Under the pieces are notes generated by a model. That model did no database searches, was not told where the DNA came from, and worked only from the letters and a program-made list of their open reading frames with translations. From Occultella aeris (lineage in GTDB: Bacteria > Actinomycetota > Actinomycetes > Actinomycetales > Beutenbergiaceae): a stretch of DNA of 64,000 bases. This document shows positions 51,194 through 59,938 of the stretch, one piece after another. The stretch is taken from positions 1 to 64,000 of the forward strand of contig NZ_CACRYJ010000022.1 in assembly GCF_902703175.1 (NCBI RefSeq), written 5' to 3'. A program made the translations under genes and the position numbers. Positions within the stretch are counted from its first letter, which is position 1. Each line of letters opens with the position of its first letter.

Positions 51194-52189
51194 TCAGCGC
51201 TCGTGCAGCGCGACCCCCAGCTGGTCCGCCGACTGCTGCAGCACCGACTGCACCGCGAGCGTGTCAGACCAGGGCATGACCTCGCTCTGTACCGCGCCGG
51301 CCGCCAGGGCCCGGTTCACCTCGTCGAACTCCAGCGCGTACCCGGCGCCGTCGGGTGCCAGGTCGAACGGCTGCGGGTCGGCGCCGGACCGGTGCAGCAC
51401 GAGCGAGGTGGGGTGGTGGAACCGTGGCGGGATGTCGATCCAGCCGTCGGTTCCGAAGATCCGGCCCTGACCCGGCAGCGGCAGCCGGAACGAGGTGAGC
51501 AGGCTCGCAGCGCGCCCGTCCGGGTAGCCGAGGCTGATCGCAGCCTCGGCGTCCACGCCGGTCTCGAGCAAGGTCCCGGTGGCCGTGACGGTCTCGGGGG
51601 CGCCGAGGAAGTGCTGCGCGAAGGAGACCACATAGACGCCGAGGTCGAGCAGCGCCCCACCCCCGAGCTCGAGCGCGAACAGCCGGTCCGCCGCATCGAA
51701 CTCACGGCGCACCCCGAGGTCGGCCTGGACCGCCCGGACCTCGCCGATCGCGCCGTCGGCGATCAGTTCCCGCGCCCGCACGAGGGCCGGCTGGAACCTC
51801 GTCCACATGGCCTCCATGACGAACGTGCCGGACTCGCGGGCCGCAGCGAACACCTGCTCGGCGCCGGCCAGCGTGGCCGTGAACGACTTCTCCACGAGCA
51901 CCGCCTTGCCGGCGCGGGCCGCCGCGACCGCCTGGCGGGCGTGGTCGGAGTGCGGTGTGGCGATGTAGACGGCGTCCACCTCGGGGTCGGCGAGGAGGGC
52001 CTCGTGGGAGCCGTGTGACCGGATCGGCGTGCCGAGCGAGGCGCCGTGCTCGGCGGCGAACGCCTGCGCCCGCTCCAGGGAGGAGGACCCGACGGCCGTG
52101 AGCACCCCGCCGTCGACCTGCCCGAAGTCGGCGGCCACCTTGGCCGCGATCCGGCCCGGCCCGAGGATCCCCCAGCGCACCTGCGTCAT
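51194..52189 (-). CDS. Gfo/Idh/MocA family oxidoreductase
   Basis: NAD(P)-dependent oxidoreductase of 331 aa from ATG 52189. The N-terminal Rossmann domain (VRWGILGPGRIAAKVAADF, VDAVYIATPHSDHARQAVAAARAGKAVLVEKSFT) contains the conserved EK(P/S) motif. The C-terminal alpha/beta domain (about 130-331) holds the substrate site (LLDLGVYVVSFAQHFLG). Members act on sugars, inositols, biliverdin or dihydrodiols; the substrate is not predictable here. It is convergent with metX and divergent from the next gene. Confidence 0.9.
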   Translation of the reverse strand: MTQVRWGILGPGRIAAKVAADFGQVDGGVLTAVGSSSLERAQAFAAEHGASLGTPIRSHGSHEALLADPEVDAVYIATPHSDHARQAVAAARAGKAVLVEKSFTATLAGAEQVFAAARESGTFVMEAMWTRFQPALVRARELIADGAIGEVRAVQADLGVRREFDAADRLFALELGGGALLDLGVYVVSFAQHFLGAPETVTATGTLLETGVDAEAAISLGYPDGRAASLLTSFRLPLPGQGRIFGTDGWIDIPPRFHHPTSLVLHRSGADPQPFDLAPDGAGYALEFDEVNRALAAGAVQSEVMPWSDTLAVQSVLQQSADQLGVALHER

Positions 52190-52279
52190 GTCCCGCCCAT
52201 CTCCCGCGATCGCCGTCGCGTTGTCCGTCACCCGCTGCCGGTGGCGCGCGAGGCGCGCCGGTTCCGCCATCATGGTGGC

Positions 52280-52984
52280 ATGCCGACACCGCTGCCGACG
52301 CTGACCGCCGAACTACGGGACCAGTGGGACCTGCTCCGGAGCAGACTCGACGACCTCGACGACGATGTGCTCGCCGAGCCGAGCGCGGTCGCGGGCTGGA
52401 GCGTCGCCGAGCTGGTGGCCCACCTCGGGCGTGCCATGGCGGTGTTCTCCAGCTGCGAGCCGCAGCCAGGTGACGTCGAGCCCTTGCCGCTCGAGGAGTA
52501 CGTGCGCGGGTACGCGATGGGTGCGGACGAGATCTCCCGTGGGACGAAGGCCCTCGCGGCCGAACTGGGTGACGACCTCCTGCCCCGCCTGGACGAGCTC
52601 GCGGAGGCGGCGTTCGACCGGCTCGCCGCCCTCACCGAGTCCGGACCGGACGCCGTGGTCCTCGCCCGCCGCGGGCCGATCACGGTGCGAGACCTCGTGC
52701 TGACCAGGATCATCGAACTCGTGGCGCACGGGTACGACCTCGCCACCGACCTGCCTGCCCCGGTGCCGGTCGACGCCGGGGCCCGCAAGATCGCCGCGCA
52801 GGCACTGCTCGATGCGCTCAACCGCGTCAGCGGCTATGACCTGCAGGTGGGGGACGAGGCGGCCTGGATCAAGGCGGCGACGGGCCGCATCACCTGGCCC
52901 GACGCCGTGGCCGCCGCGGCGCTGCGACCCGAGTACCTCAGTGACGGCCTGCCCGACGTGAGCCGTTTTCTTCCGTTGATCTGA
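52280..52984 (+). CDS. Maleylpyruvate isomerase family / mycothiol-dependent DinB-fold protein
   Basis: Four-helix-bundle protein of the MDMPI N-terminal/DinB-like superfamily, 234 aa from ATG 52280. The conserved VAGWSVAELVAHLGRAMAVF segment contains the His of the metal/thiol site. Family members often use mycothiol, the actinobacterial thiol, to isomerise, transfer or detoxify small molecules. Its 3' end overlaps the convergent uncharacterised gene by 47 bp (52938-52984). Substrate unknown. Confidence 0.8.
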   Translation: MPTPLPTLTAELRDQWDLLRSRLDDLDDDVLAEPSAVAGWSVAELVAHLGRAMAVFSSCEPQPGDVEPLPLEEYVRGYAMGADEISRGTKALAAELGDDLLPRLDELAEAAFDRLAALTESGPDAVVLARRGPITVRDLVLTRIIELVAHGYDLATDLPAPVPVDAGARKIAAQALLDALNRVSGYDLQVGDEAAWIKAATGRITWPDAVAAAALRPEYLSDGLPDVSRFLPLI

Positions 52985-54434
52985 GCGCTCGACGGCTCGG
53001 CTCGCCACCCTGGCCGGGCGGGACCGCACTGGTGCGGTGGTGTTCGGCGCGGGTGGTCCTGATGACCTCGGCGCGGGCGTCGGCCAGTGCAAGGCCGCCC
53101 TCGGCGAAGCGCCACTGGGACCAGGCATCCGCCGGTTCGTGACCGAGCAGATGCGCGGCGGCGGACCCGAGCTCGCCGTGCTCGGCGCCACCCGCGAGCA
53201 CCACCACGCCGTCCTCGCGGAGCCACGCCGGATGGTCGTGCTCTCTCGAACGGAGCACGATGCGCACCGGAGCGTCCACCAGCGCCGCGACGGCGCGCAG
53301 GTTCTCCGAGGCCCGCACCGGCTCCGGCTCGCGTCGAACCGGCGGGCGGGCCTCCGGCCGTGCGACCGGCTCGGGTCGGGGAGCGAAGCGGGACTCGCGC
53401 TCGGCGGCCGGAGCAGGCCGATCGGTCGGAGCCGGCCGGTCGACCGGCTCGGGCCGGTTGAGCGGGCCGGGCCCGTTGCCCGTTGCCGGATGGTCGACCG
53501 GCACAGGTGGGCTGACCGGCACGGGTGGGCTGACCGGGGCCGGTGGGCTGACCGGGACCGAGCGGTCAGCCGGAGCGGGCGGACCGAACGGAGCGGGCGG
53601 CGTCGACGGGTCGGACGGACCGGCTGGTGTGGCCGCCGCCGGCCGTGCCCAGGGCTGGGCCGGGGCCGGCTGGGCCGGGGCCGGCTGGGCCGGGGCCGGC
53701 TGGGCCGGGGCCGGCTGGGCTGCCGGGCCGGCACCCGCGCCGTGCACACCGACGTCCTGCGCACCCACACGCTGCACATCGACGCCGTGCGCACCCGCGG
53801 CAGCCCCACCCGATGCGGCACCACCGGCGTCGGCGCCCGAGGCGACCGGAGTACCGGCGAGCGGCGCGAGCTCGGGCACCGCCGCGCCGTCGAACACCCG
53901 CAACCGGGCCGGCGCCACGTCGGCGACCTCGAGCAGCGGGGCACCGGTCGGCGTCTCCCGGACGTCCACCGCGACAACCCGCACGCCGTGCAGCACCCGC
54001 AGGCCGGAGAGCACCTCCGAGGACACGTCGCCGGCGAGCAGGTACAGCTGCGGTCCGGGCCGAGGTCCCGCCGGCCGGGCCTCCCGGAACGCGTTCCAGT
54101 CCCTCCGGAATCCGGGGACGCCGGCGCGGTAGCGGCCCGCGATGGTCAGCCAGGGCGCCGCCGCATTCTCACCGGCCCGGGCCAGGGCGCGCATCAGGGT
54201 GGTCGAGTCGACCCGGTCCACGACCACCGCGGTGACCACCTGACCGGCCGGGTCCATAGCGGTCAGCACGGGCTCGGCGCCGTCGCTCCAGCTGATCGGG
54301 AACAGATCCGCCTCGAGCACGTCGAGCAGATACCGGCGCAACGCCGATTTCAGCTCGGGGGTCAATCGGCTCGGGCCCTGCCTTCCGAACGTCGCTGGGA
54401 CGAGGTGTCCGGACTCGAACGCGAATGACGGCAT
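52938..54434 (-). CDS. Uncharacterised protein with Pro/Ala-rich repeat linker
   Basis: Unrecognised 498-aa protein from ATG 54434 (MPSFAFESGHLVPA). An N-terminal domain (about 1-165) has an alternating alpha/beta pattern (LLDVLEADLFPISWSDG, VLTAMDPAGQVVTAVVVDRVD). A long disordered centre (about 200-380) holds PAPAQ and PVSPP repeats. A C-terminal domain (about 395-460) reads VRIVLRSREHDHPAWLRED followed by GVVVLAGG, SAAAHLLGHEPADAWSQW and GGLALADAR, weakly like RAMA/DUF4357 modules found with DNA-modification systems. That resemblance is by eye only. It is convergent with the isomerase-like gene, overlapping it by 47 bp. Confidence 0.6.
   Translation of the reverse strand: MPSFAFESGHLVPATFGRQGPSRLTPELKSALRRYLLDVLEADLFPISWSDGAEPVLTAMDPAGQVVTAVVVDRVDSTTLMRALARAGENAAAPWLTIAGRYRAGVPGFRRDWNAFREARPAGPRPGPQLYLLAGDVSSEVLSGLRVLHGVRVVAVDVRETPTGAPLLEVADVAPARLRVFDGAAVPELAPLAGTPVASGADAGGAASGGAAAGAHGVDVQRVGAQDVGVHGAGAGPAAQPAPAQPAPAQPAPAQPAPAQPWARPAAATPAGPSDPSTPPAPFGPPAPADRSVPVSPPAPVSPPVPVSPPVPVDHPATGNGPGPLNRPEPVDRPAPTDRPAPAAERESRFAPRPEPVARPEARPPVRREPEPVRASENLRAVAALVDAPVRIVLRSREHDHPAWLREDGVVVLAGGAEHGELGSAAAHLLGHEPADAWSQWRFAEGGLALADARAEVIRTTRAEHHRTSAVPPGQGGEPSRRALRSTEENGSRRAGRH
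53655..53714. repeat. 15-bp tandem repeat (four copies)
   Basis: Exact unit CTGGGCCGGGGCCGG at 53655-53669, 53670-53684, 53685-53699 and 53700-53714, encoding the AQPAP repeats of the uncharacterised protein on the minus strand. A second, 18-bp-type array (GGTGGGCTGACCGG...) lies about 53508-53555 and encodes PVSPP repeats. Confidence 0.85.
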
Positions 54435-54548
54435 CGGCAAGGGTCTCTTCTGATGGCAGCGGGGGGCGCGGCGAGCCTCTCGTAAAGGCGCGCCGTCCAA
54501 TCTGACTCTCCTGCCCCGCCGCCCATTCTGACACTCCTGGCGCAGGGA

Positions 54549-57536
54549 TCAAGGGCGCCGGAGCAACTGGGCCAGTTGCATTCCGGTAACACCTGCCAAC
54601 TGCTGCGCCTGGGTGCGGCAGGAGTACCCGTCGGCGAGGTAGACGGCCCCCTCGGGCGCCTCCCGCAGGGCCGGCAGCAGGGCCTGCTCGGCCACCGCGA
54701 CGGAGACGTCGTAGTGCCCCTTCTCCATGCCGAAGTTCCCCGCCAGCCCGCAGCAGGTGCCGAGCGTCGACACCTGCGCACCGGCCCGGCGCAGCACCTC
54801 CAGGTCCGCGTCGTAGCCCATCACGGCGTGCTGGTGGCAGTGCGGCTGGGCGATCACCTGCAGCCCGGACAGCTCCGGCGGCGCCCAGTCCGCGGGCCCG
54901 AGCGGGGCGGGCGCGGTCAGCAGCTCCGCGAGCGTGTAGGTGCCCTTCGCCAGGGCCGTCGCACGGGGATCGTCGGGGAACAGGTCCGGCAGGTCCGAGC
55001 GCAGCACCGCCGTGCAGGACGGCTCGATACCGACGATCGGGATGCCCGCCTCGGCGTAGGGGCCGAGTACGTCCATCGTCTGGCGAAGGCGCGCCCGGGC
55101 GCCGTCGAGCTGCCCGGTCGAGATCCAGGTGAGACCGCAGCAGGCGCTCGCCTCCGGCATCCGCACCGTGTACCCGGCCTGCTCGAGCACCTCGACCATG
55201 GCGCGGGCGCCGGTGGTATCCAGGTGCTCGGAGAACGAGTCCGCCCAGAGCAGCACCTCGGTCGAGCCCGAGGCAATGCCCGACGGCGGAGCCTGGCCGG
55301 GCGCCGCCGTCGCCCGGGTCGTGGATGCGGCCGTGTCGCGGGCTGCGCCCGGGGCGGCGCGGGTGGCGCCGGCACCGCCCGCGGCAGCACGGGGCAGGTC
55401 GCGTGCCCGCTTGCGCCACCACCGACTGAAGGGCTGATCCGCGAACGTGACCATCCGTCGTCGGGTATCCATGCCACCGCCAGCGAGCACGAGCTTCGCG
55501 ATCGGACGCACCCCAAGGACCGCGTTCACCAGGGCGGACACGCCCGGCACGGACGTGATCAGGCGGGCCCACCTGGGTAGCCAGCCGAGCGCGTAGTGGC
55601 TGATGGGCCGAACCTTGCCGCGGTAGCTGCGGTGTAGTACCTCGGACTTGTACTGGGCCATGTCCACCCCGGCCGGGCAGTCCGAGGAGCACGCCTTGCA
55701 GGACAGGCACAGATCGAGGGAGTCGTGCACCTCGGGCGCGTCCCAGCCGTTCACGAGGGTGCCGTTGGCCATCTCCTGGAGCACCCGGGCGCGGCCGCGG
55801 GTGGAGTCCTTCTCATCCCGGGTGGCCAGGTAGGACGGGCACATGAAGGAACCGGCGTCCGTGAGGTCCGCCCGGCACTTGCCCACGCCCACGCACCGGT
55901 GCACGGCCGTGGTGAAGTCGCCGTCGTCGTGGGCGAACGAGTAGCCGGAGCCGGACAGCATCGGCAGCGGGCGGGCGTGCGGGCGGCGCAGGTCATCGTC
56001 GACGGCCCGGGGCCGCACCACGACGCCCGGGTTGAGCAGGTCCTCGGGGTCGAAGAGCGCCTTGACCGCCTCGAACGCCGCGATCGCCTCGGCCGAGTAC
56101 ATCAGCGGCAGCAGCTCGCCCCGGGCGCGGCCGTCCCCGTGCTCACCCGAGAGGGAACCACCATGGGAGGCCACCAGTCTGGCCGCGTCGAGCATGAAGG
56201 CCCGGAACTGCGCGGTGCCGGCCTCGTCGGTCATCGGGAAGTCGACGCGCACGTGGATACAGCCGTCCCCGAAGTGCCCGTACGGCAGACCGGACACCCC
56301 GTAGGAGTCCATCAGCGCCTCGAACTCGCGCAGGTAGGTGCCGAGCCGCTCGGGCGGCACCGCGGCATCCTCCCAGCCCGGCCACGCCTGCGCACCGGTC
56401 GCGGTGCGCCCGGCCAGGCCGGCGCCATCGGCGCGGATCTGCCACATCGCGGTCGCGTCCGGTCCGGGCGGCATGATCCGGGCCGCGTCCGTGCCGGAGT
56501 CCGCGACGATCGCCTGGGCGGAGGTGAGCGCGGCCTCGGGGGTCTCGCCGCCCACCTCCACGAGCAGCCACCCGGCGCCCGGCGGGAGCTCCGGGACGGA
56601 GTCGGAGCCCTTGTGCGCGCGCACCACGTCGACGAGCTTCGCGTCCAGCCCCTCGATCGCGAGCGGCGCGTGCGCGAGCATCGCGGGCACGGCGTCGGCG
56701 GCCGCGGGCATGTCCGGGTAGCCGAGGGCGACGAGCACCGGCGAGCTCGGGATCGGCACCAGCTTCACGGTCGCCTCGAGGATCGTGACCAGGGTGCCCT
56801 CCGTCCCGACCAGGAACTTCGCAAGGTCGGTGCCGTGCTCGGGAAGCAGGTGCTCGAGGGAGTATCCGGAGACCTGGCGGCCGAACCGGCCGAACTCGGT
56901 GCGGATCAGGGCCAGACGGGACCGGACCAGGTCCGCCAGGCCGGGGATCTCGTCGAGGGCACCGGCCCCGGTGCTCGTGGTGTACCGCCGCCCGGTGCCG
57001 TCCACGACGTCCAGGGCGATCGTGTTGTCCACCGTGCGCCCGTACGCGACCGCGTGCGGGCCGCAGGCGTTGTTGCCGATCATGCCGGCCAGGGTGGCCC
57101 GGGCCTGGGTGGACGGGTCCGGTCCGAACCGGAGGCCGTGCGGCTTCGCGGCGGCCTGCAGGTCCGACATCACGACGCCCGGCTGTACGCGGGCGGTTCG
57201 GGCGACCGGGTCGATCTCGAGGATCTTGTTCAGGTGCCGGGAGAAGTCGATCACGATGCCGGGCCCGACGGCGTTGCCCGCCACCGAGGTGCCGCCGCCC
57301 CGGGAGGTCACGGGACTCTTGTGCGCGCGGGCGGTGGCGAGGATCGCGAGGACGTCCTCGGTGCTGCGTGGGAAGACCACCACCTGCGGCGGCACCCGGT
57401 AGTTGGACGCGTCGGTGGCGTACTCCGACCGGCGCCGCGCGGAGGCGTCGACCTCCCCGGTGATCGCGCGGTCCAGGGCCGCGACCAGGTCAGCCAGCTC
57501 GGGCGCCACGGGGGGATTCGTGCTCACGGTCGACAC
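54549..57536 (-). CDS. FAD-binding and 4Fe-4S oxidoreductase (D-lactate/2-hydroxyacid dehydrogenase-like)
   Basis: Giant fused dehydrogenase of 995 aa. FAD-binding domain about 47-230 (SRGGGTSVAGNAVGPG; IGNNACGPHAVAYGRT), FAD-oxidase C domain about 270-530 (GHFGDGCIHVRVDFP, SGEHGDGRARGELLPLMY). The 4Fe-4S region has a first Cys set near 545-565 (CVGVGKCRADL, FMCPSY) and CLSCKACSSDCP near 612. An Ala-rich linker follows, then two CCG heterodisulfide-type motifs (ACCGLTW about 800, TCCGLAGNFG about 930). It resembles fused GlcD-GlcF/DLD proteins that oxidise D-lactate or other 2-hydroxyacids to the quinone pool. Start GTG 57536 or GTG 57527. Monocistronic. Confidence 0.9.
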   Translation of the reverse strand: MSTVSTNPPVAPELADLVAALDRAITGEVDASARRRSEYATDASNYRVPPQVVVFPRSTEDVLAILATARAHKSPVTSRGGGTSVAGNAVGPGIVIDFSRHLNKILEIDPVARTARVQPGVVMSDLQAAAKPHGLRFGPDPSTQARATLAGMIGNNACGPHAVAYGRTVDNTIALDVVDGTGRRYTTSTGAGALDEIPGLADLVRSRLALIRTEFGRFGRQVSGYSLEHLLPEHGTDLAKFLVGTEGTLVTILEATVKLVPIPSSPVLVALGYPDMPAAADAVPAMLAHAPLAIEGLDAKLVDVVRAHKGSDSVPELPPGAGWLLVEVGGETPEAALTSAQAIVADSGTDAARIMPPGPDATAMWQIRADGAGLAGRTATGAQAWPGWEDAAVPPERLGTYLREFEALMDSYGVSGLPYGHFGDGCIHVRVDFPMTDEAGTAQFRAFMLDAARLVASHGGSLSGEHGDGRARGELLPLMYSAEAIAAFEAVKALFDPEDLLNPGVVVRPRAVDDDLRRPHARPLPMLSGSGYSFAHDDGDFTTAVHRCVGVGKCRADLTDAGSFMCPSYLATRDEKDSTRGRARVLQEMANGTLVNGWDAPEVHDSLDLCLSCKACSSDCPAGVDMAQYKSEVLHRSYRGKVRPISHYALGWLPRWARLITSVPGVSALVNAVLGVRPIAKLVLAGGGMDTRRRMVTFADQPFSRWWRKRARDLPRAAAGGAGATRAAPGAARDTAASTTRATAAPGQAPPSGIASGSTEVLLWADSFSEHLDTTGARAMVEVLEQAGYTVRMPEASACCGLTWISTGQLDGARARLRQTMDVLGPYAEAGIPIVGIEPSCTAVLRSDLPDLFPDDPRATALAKGTYTLAELLTAPAPLGPADWAPPELSGLQVIAQPHCHQHAVMGYDADLEVLRRAGAQVSTLGTCCGLAGNFGMEKGHYDVSVAVAEQALLPALREAPEGAVYLADGYSCRTQAQQLAGVTGMQLAQLLRRP

Positions 57537-57634
57537 GCTCGTCAGTTTCCCACGCCGGCGCCGTGTCCCGCGTGCGGCGTCCGCCCTCTGATCCCGCCCG
57601 CCCGGGCCCCCTCCGGCCCGGGCGAGCGGTGGTC

Positions 57635-59122
57635 TCATTCGGCGCTGAAGTCCAGCCCCGCGTCGGCGACGGCGTTGACGGTCCAGGTCCCGCCGTCGGT
57701 GTCGTACAGGCGCCAGGCCGGCACCAGGACCACCGAGCCGTCGTTCTGGTGGACCGACATCAGGACGAGCTCCGATCCGTTGACCGTCACCTGCTGCACC
57801 GGCCAGTCGATCGGGGCGCCGGGCTCAGCTGGGACCGGGGCCGCGGTCGGCGGCTCGCCGGAATCGACCGGTTCGTCCGCGGGACCGACGCCCGGTGCCT
57901 GCGCCGGCTCCTGAGCGGCGGCGTCGGGCGCGGTCTCGCCGCCGGATTCCTCCGCGGCCGAGCCCTCCGCCGCGTCCGCCGAGCCGTCCCGGGCGATGGC
58001 GGGTCCATCCTGGGCCGCGGCGAACGGCATCATCCCGCCGCCGAAGGCACCGAACCTCGGGTCGGTGAGCCGGGCCACGGCCTCGGTCGGCGAGACCACG
58101 TCGTAGGTGCCGAGCGAGTAGACGTCCGCCAGCGATCCCCAGATGGACGCGATGCCGCCGGTCGTGACGGTGAACTGCCACCCGACCACACCGTCCAGCG
58201 AGCCCGCGCCGATCGAGGGGGTGGCAACCACGTTCGTCGCGTGCTCCCCCGGCTCCGTGGTGCTCCAGTTGAAGTCGTCGACATCGACGCCTGCCGCGGT
58301 CAGGACCTCCTGTGCGGCGGCGATCGCCTCGTCCTGCCCGGCCGCGACCTGCTCGTTGCCGCAGTCGATCGAGTCGGAGTCTGCGTCCGGTTCGATCTGC
58401 TCGATCTCAGCACACAGCCATGGATCCACGCTCGGGTCGGTGTAGCTGGTGGACGCCGTGCCATCGACGTACACCGACAGCACCGGCCCGCCCGCCTCCC
58501 AGGATCCGACCGCCCAGACTCCGTCGGCGAGGACCGGCTCCCCCTCGAGCCCGAGCGCCTGGGCGAACTGCGCGACCCGCTCGGTCGTCAGTGCCGCGGT
58601 CGGGTCCAGACCATAGGCCTCGGCCGCCGAACCGTCCGTCGAGAGCCCGGCCGCGGTGAACTCGGTCCGCCCGTACCCGGCGAACATCCGGTCCGCCTGC
58701 GTCATGTCGGCGCCGAACGCCTCCGACGCCACCGACGGATCGGCAGCCTCACCTGAGGAATCACCTGCCGTGCCGCCCCCCGCAACGGTCGTGCCGCCGT
58801 CGTCCTGTGGTCCGCCCGCGGCACCGAGCGCATATCCGCCACCACCGAACACCGCGAGCGCGGCGACCGACGCCGCGACGAGCAGCCCCCGTCGGCCCCG
58901 TCCGGCGGCCGTGCGGCGCGTCCGTGCGCCGAGGAGTTCGTCGTCGTGCTCGGTGTCCTCGTGGTTGCCGTTGCCGCCCTCGTGACCGTCGCCCAGCTCG
59001 CCGACGCGTGCGGTCACCGCGAGCCGGAGCGCGTCGAGATCCGGGCTGGACCCGGCCGCCGGGTCAGCGGCGCGCAGGCGTCGCAATGCCTCGTCGGTAC
59101 CCTCGGGGCCGTCGGTGCTCAT
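57635..59122 (-). CDS. Single-pass membrane protein downstream of an ECF sigma factor (anti-sigma or regulated envelope protein)
   Basis: Protein of 495 aa from ATG 59122. The N-terminal cytoplasmic region (about 1-75) is acidic and helical (EALRRLRAADPAAG, DLDALRLAVTARVGEL), resembling the N-termini of proteins encoded beside ECF sigma factors. One transmembrane helix (about 79-101, LLVAASVAALAVFGGGGYALG) leads to a long extracytoplasmic domain with two Cys in LCAEIEQIEPD and SIDCGNEQ that may form a disulfide. An Ala/Glu/Pro-rich region (about 380-440) precedes the C-terminus. No classical ZAS zinc motif is present. Likely cotranscribed with the sigma gene 132 bp upstream. Confidence 0.7.
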   Translation of the reverse strand: MSTDGPEGTDEALRRLRAADPAAGSSPDLDALRLAVTARVGELGDGHEGGNGNHEDTEHDDELLGARTRRTAAGRGRRGLLVAASVAALAVFGGGGYALGAAGGPQDDGGTTVAGGGTAGDSSGEAADPSVASEAFGADMTQADRMFAGYGRTEFTAAGLSTDGSAAEAYGLDPTAALTTERVAQFAQALGLEGEPVLADGVWAVGSWEAGGPVLSVYVDGTASTSYTDPSVDPWLCAEIEQIEPDADSDSIDCGNEQVAAGQDEAIAAAQEVLTAAGVDVDDFNWSTTEPGEHATNVVATPSIGAGSLDGVVGWQFTVTTGGIASIWGSLADVYSLGTYDVVSPTEAVARLTDPRFGAFGGGMMPFAAAQDGPAIARDGSADAAEGSAAEESGGETAPDAAAQEPAQAPGVGPADEPVDSGEPPTAAPVPAEPGAPIDWPVQQVTVNGSELVLMSVHQNDGSVVLVPAWRLYDTDGGTWTVNAVADAGLDFSAE

Positions 59123-59254
59123 CTGCTGTCCTCTCACCTGGGGGCGGGTGCCGCTTCGTCCCGGCGGGCAACCCTGCGTCCCCTCTGCCCTGCCTGTGTG
59201 CCGTCGACGGCGGATGTTGCGTCGGGCGTTCGGCGCACCGGTGTGGGCCGTGCG

Positions 59255-59788
59255 TCAGGCGCTGACGCGCTCGTCCCAGGCGGTGCGCAACCGCGCCCGG
59301 GCGCGGGACAGGGCCGCGGCTGCTCCACCGCGGCCGATACCGAGTGCGGCGGCCAGCTCCTCGCCGTCGAGGCCCTCCCAGGCGTGCAGCATCAGGACGT
59401 GCCGGTCCCGGACACTGAGGGCCGCGAGCGCCTCGGTCACCTGGGTGTCCGCGACCACGAGGTCCGCCGGGTCCGCGGCGTACTCGCCGTCGACGTCGTC
59501 CGGCAGTGCCTCGACCGGGATCGGACGGCCCTTGCGCCGGTGGTTGGCGAGCACGAACCCGGCCGTCCGGTACAGCCACGGGAGCTCGTGCCCGTCGGGG
59601 ACGTCGGCACGGCGGCGCCAAGCGGTCGCGAGGACGTCCGCCGTCAGGTCGTCCACGTCATCGCGTGGGGCTCGACGCAGGAAGTACCGGTGGACGGCGC
59701 CGGCATGAGCCGCGAAGAGTTCCTCGAACCAGGCGTCCGAGCGCGCGGCGGCACCAGCCACAGTGGCGGGGCCGTCGTGGTCCGTCAT
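59255..59788 (-). CDS. ECF-type RNA polymerase sigma factor (sigma-70 family)
   Basis: Alternative sigma factor of 177 aa from ATG 59788, where GGGAG lies 5 nt upstream (GTG 59794 is an alternative). Region 2: WFEELFAAHAGAVHRYFLRRAPRDDVDDLTADVLATAWRR. Region 4 HTH: ALAALSVRDRHVLMLHAWEGLDGEELAAALGIGRGGAAAALSRARARLR. The next gene on the same strand encodes a membrane protein with a cytoplasmic N-terminus that could hold the sigma factor inactive. Target promoters are unknown. Confidence 0.92.
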   Translation of the reverse strand: MTDHDGPATVAGAAARSDAWFEELFAAHAGAVHRYFLRRAPRDDVDDLTADVLATAWRRRADVPDGHELPWLYRTAGFVLANHRRKGRPIPVEALPDDVDGEYAADPADLVVADTQVTEALAALSVRDRHVLMLHAWEGLDGEELAAALGIGRGGAAAALSRARARLRTAWDERVSA

Positions 59789-59938
59789 CGTCACTCCCGA
59801 ATGCGCTGGGGGCACGGGCGGGTGCCACGGTGCTCTCAAGATGCCTATGTCCCCATCACCACGATCGTTTCACACGATCGCCGCCGTGTTCGGTCGTCGG
59901 CCCGGCGGTGCCTGAGGCGTTGGCGGACCCGGGCGACC

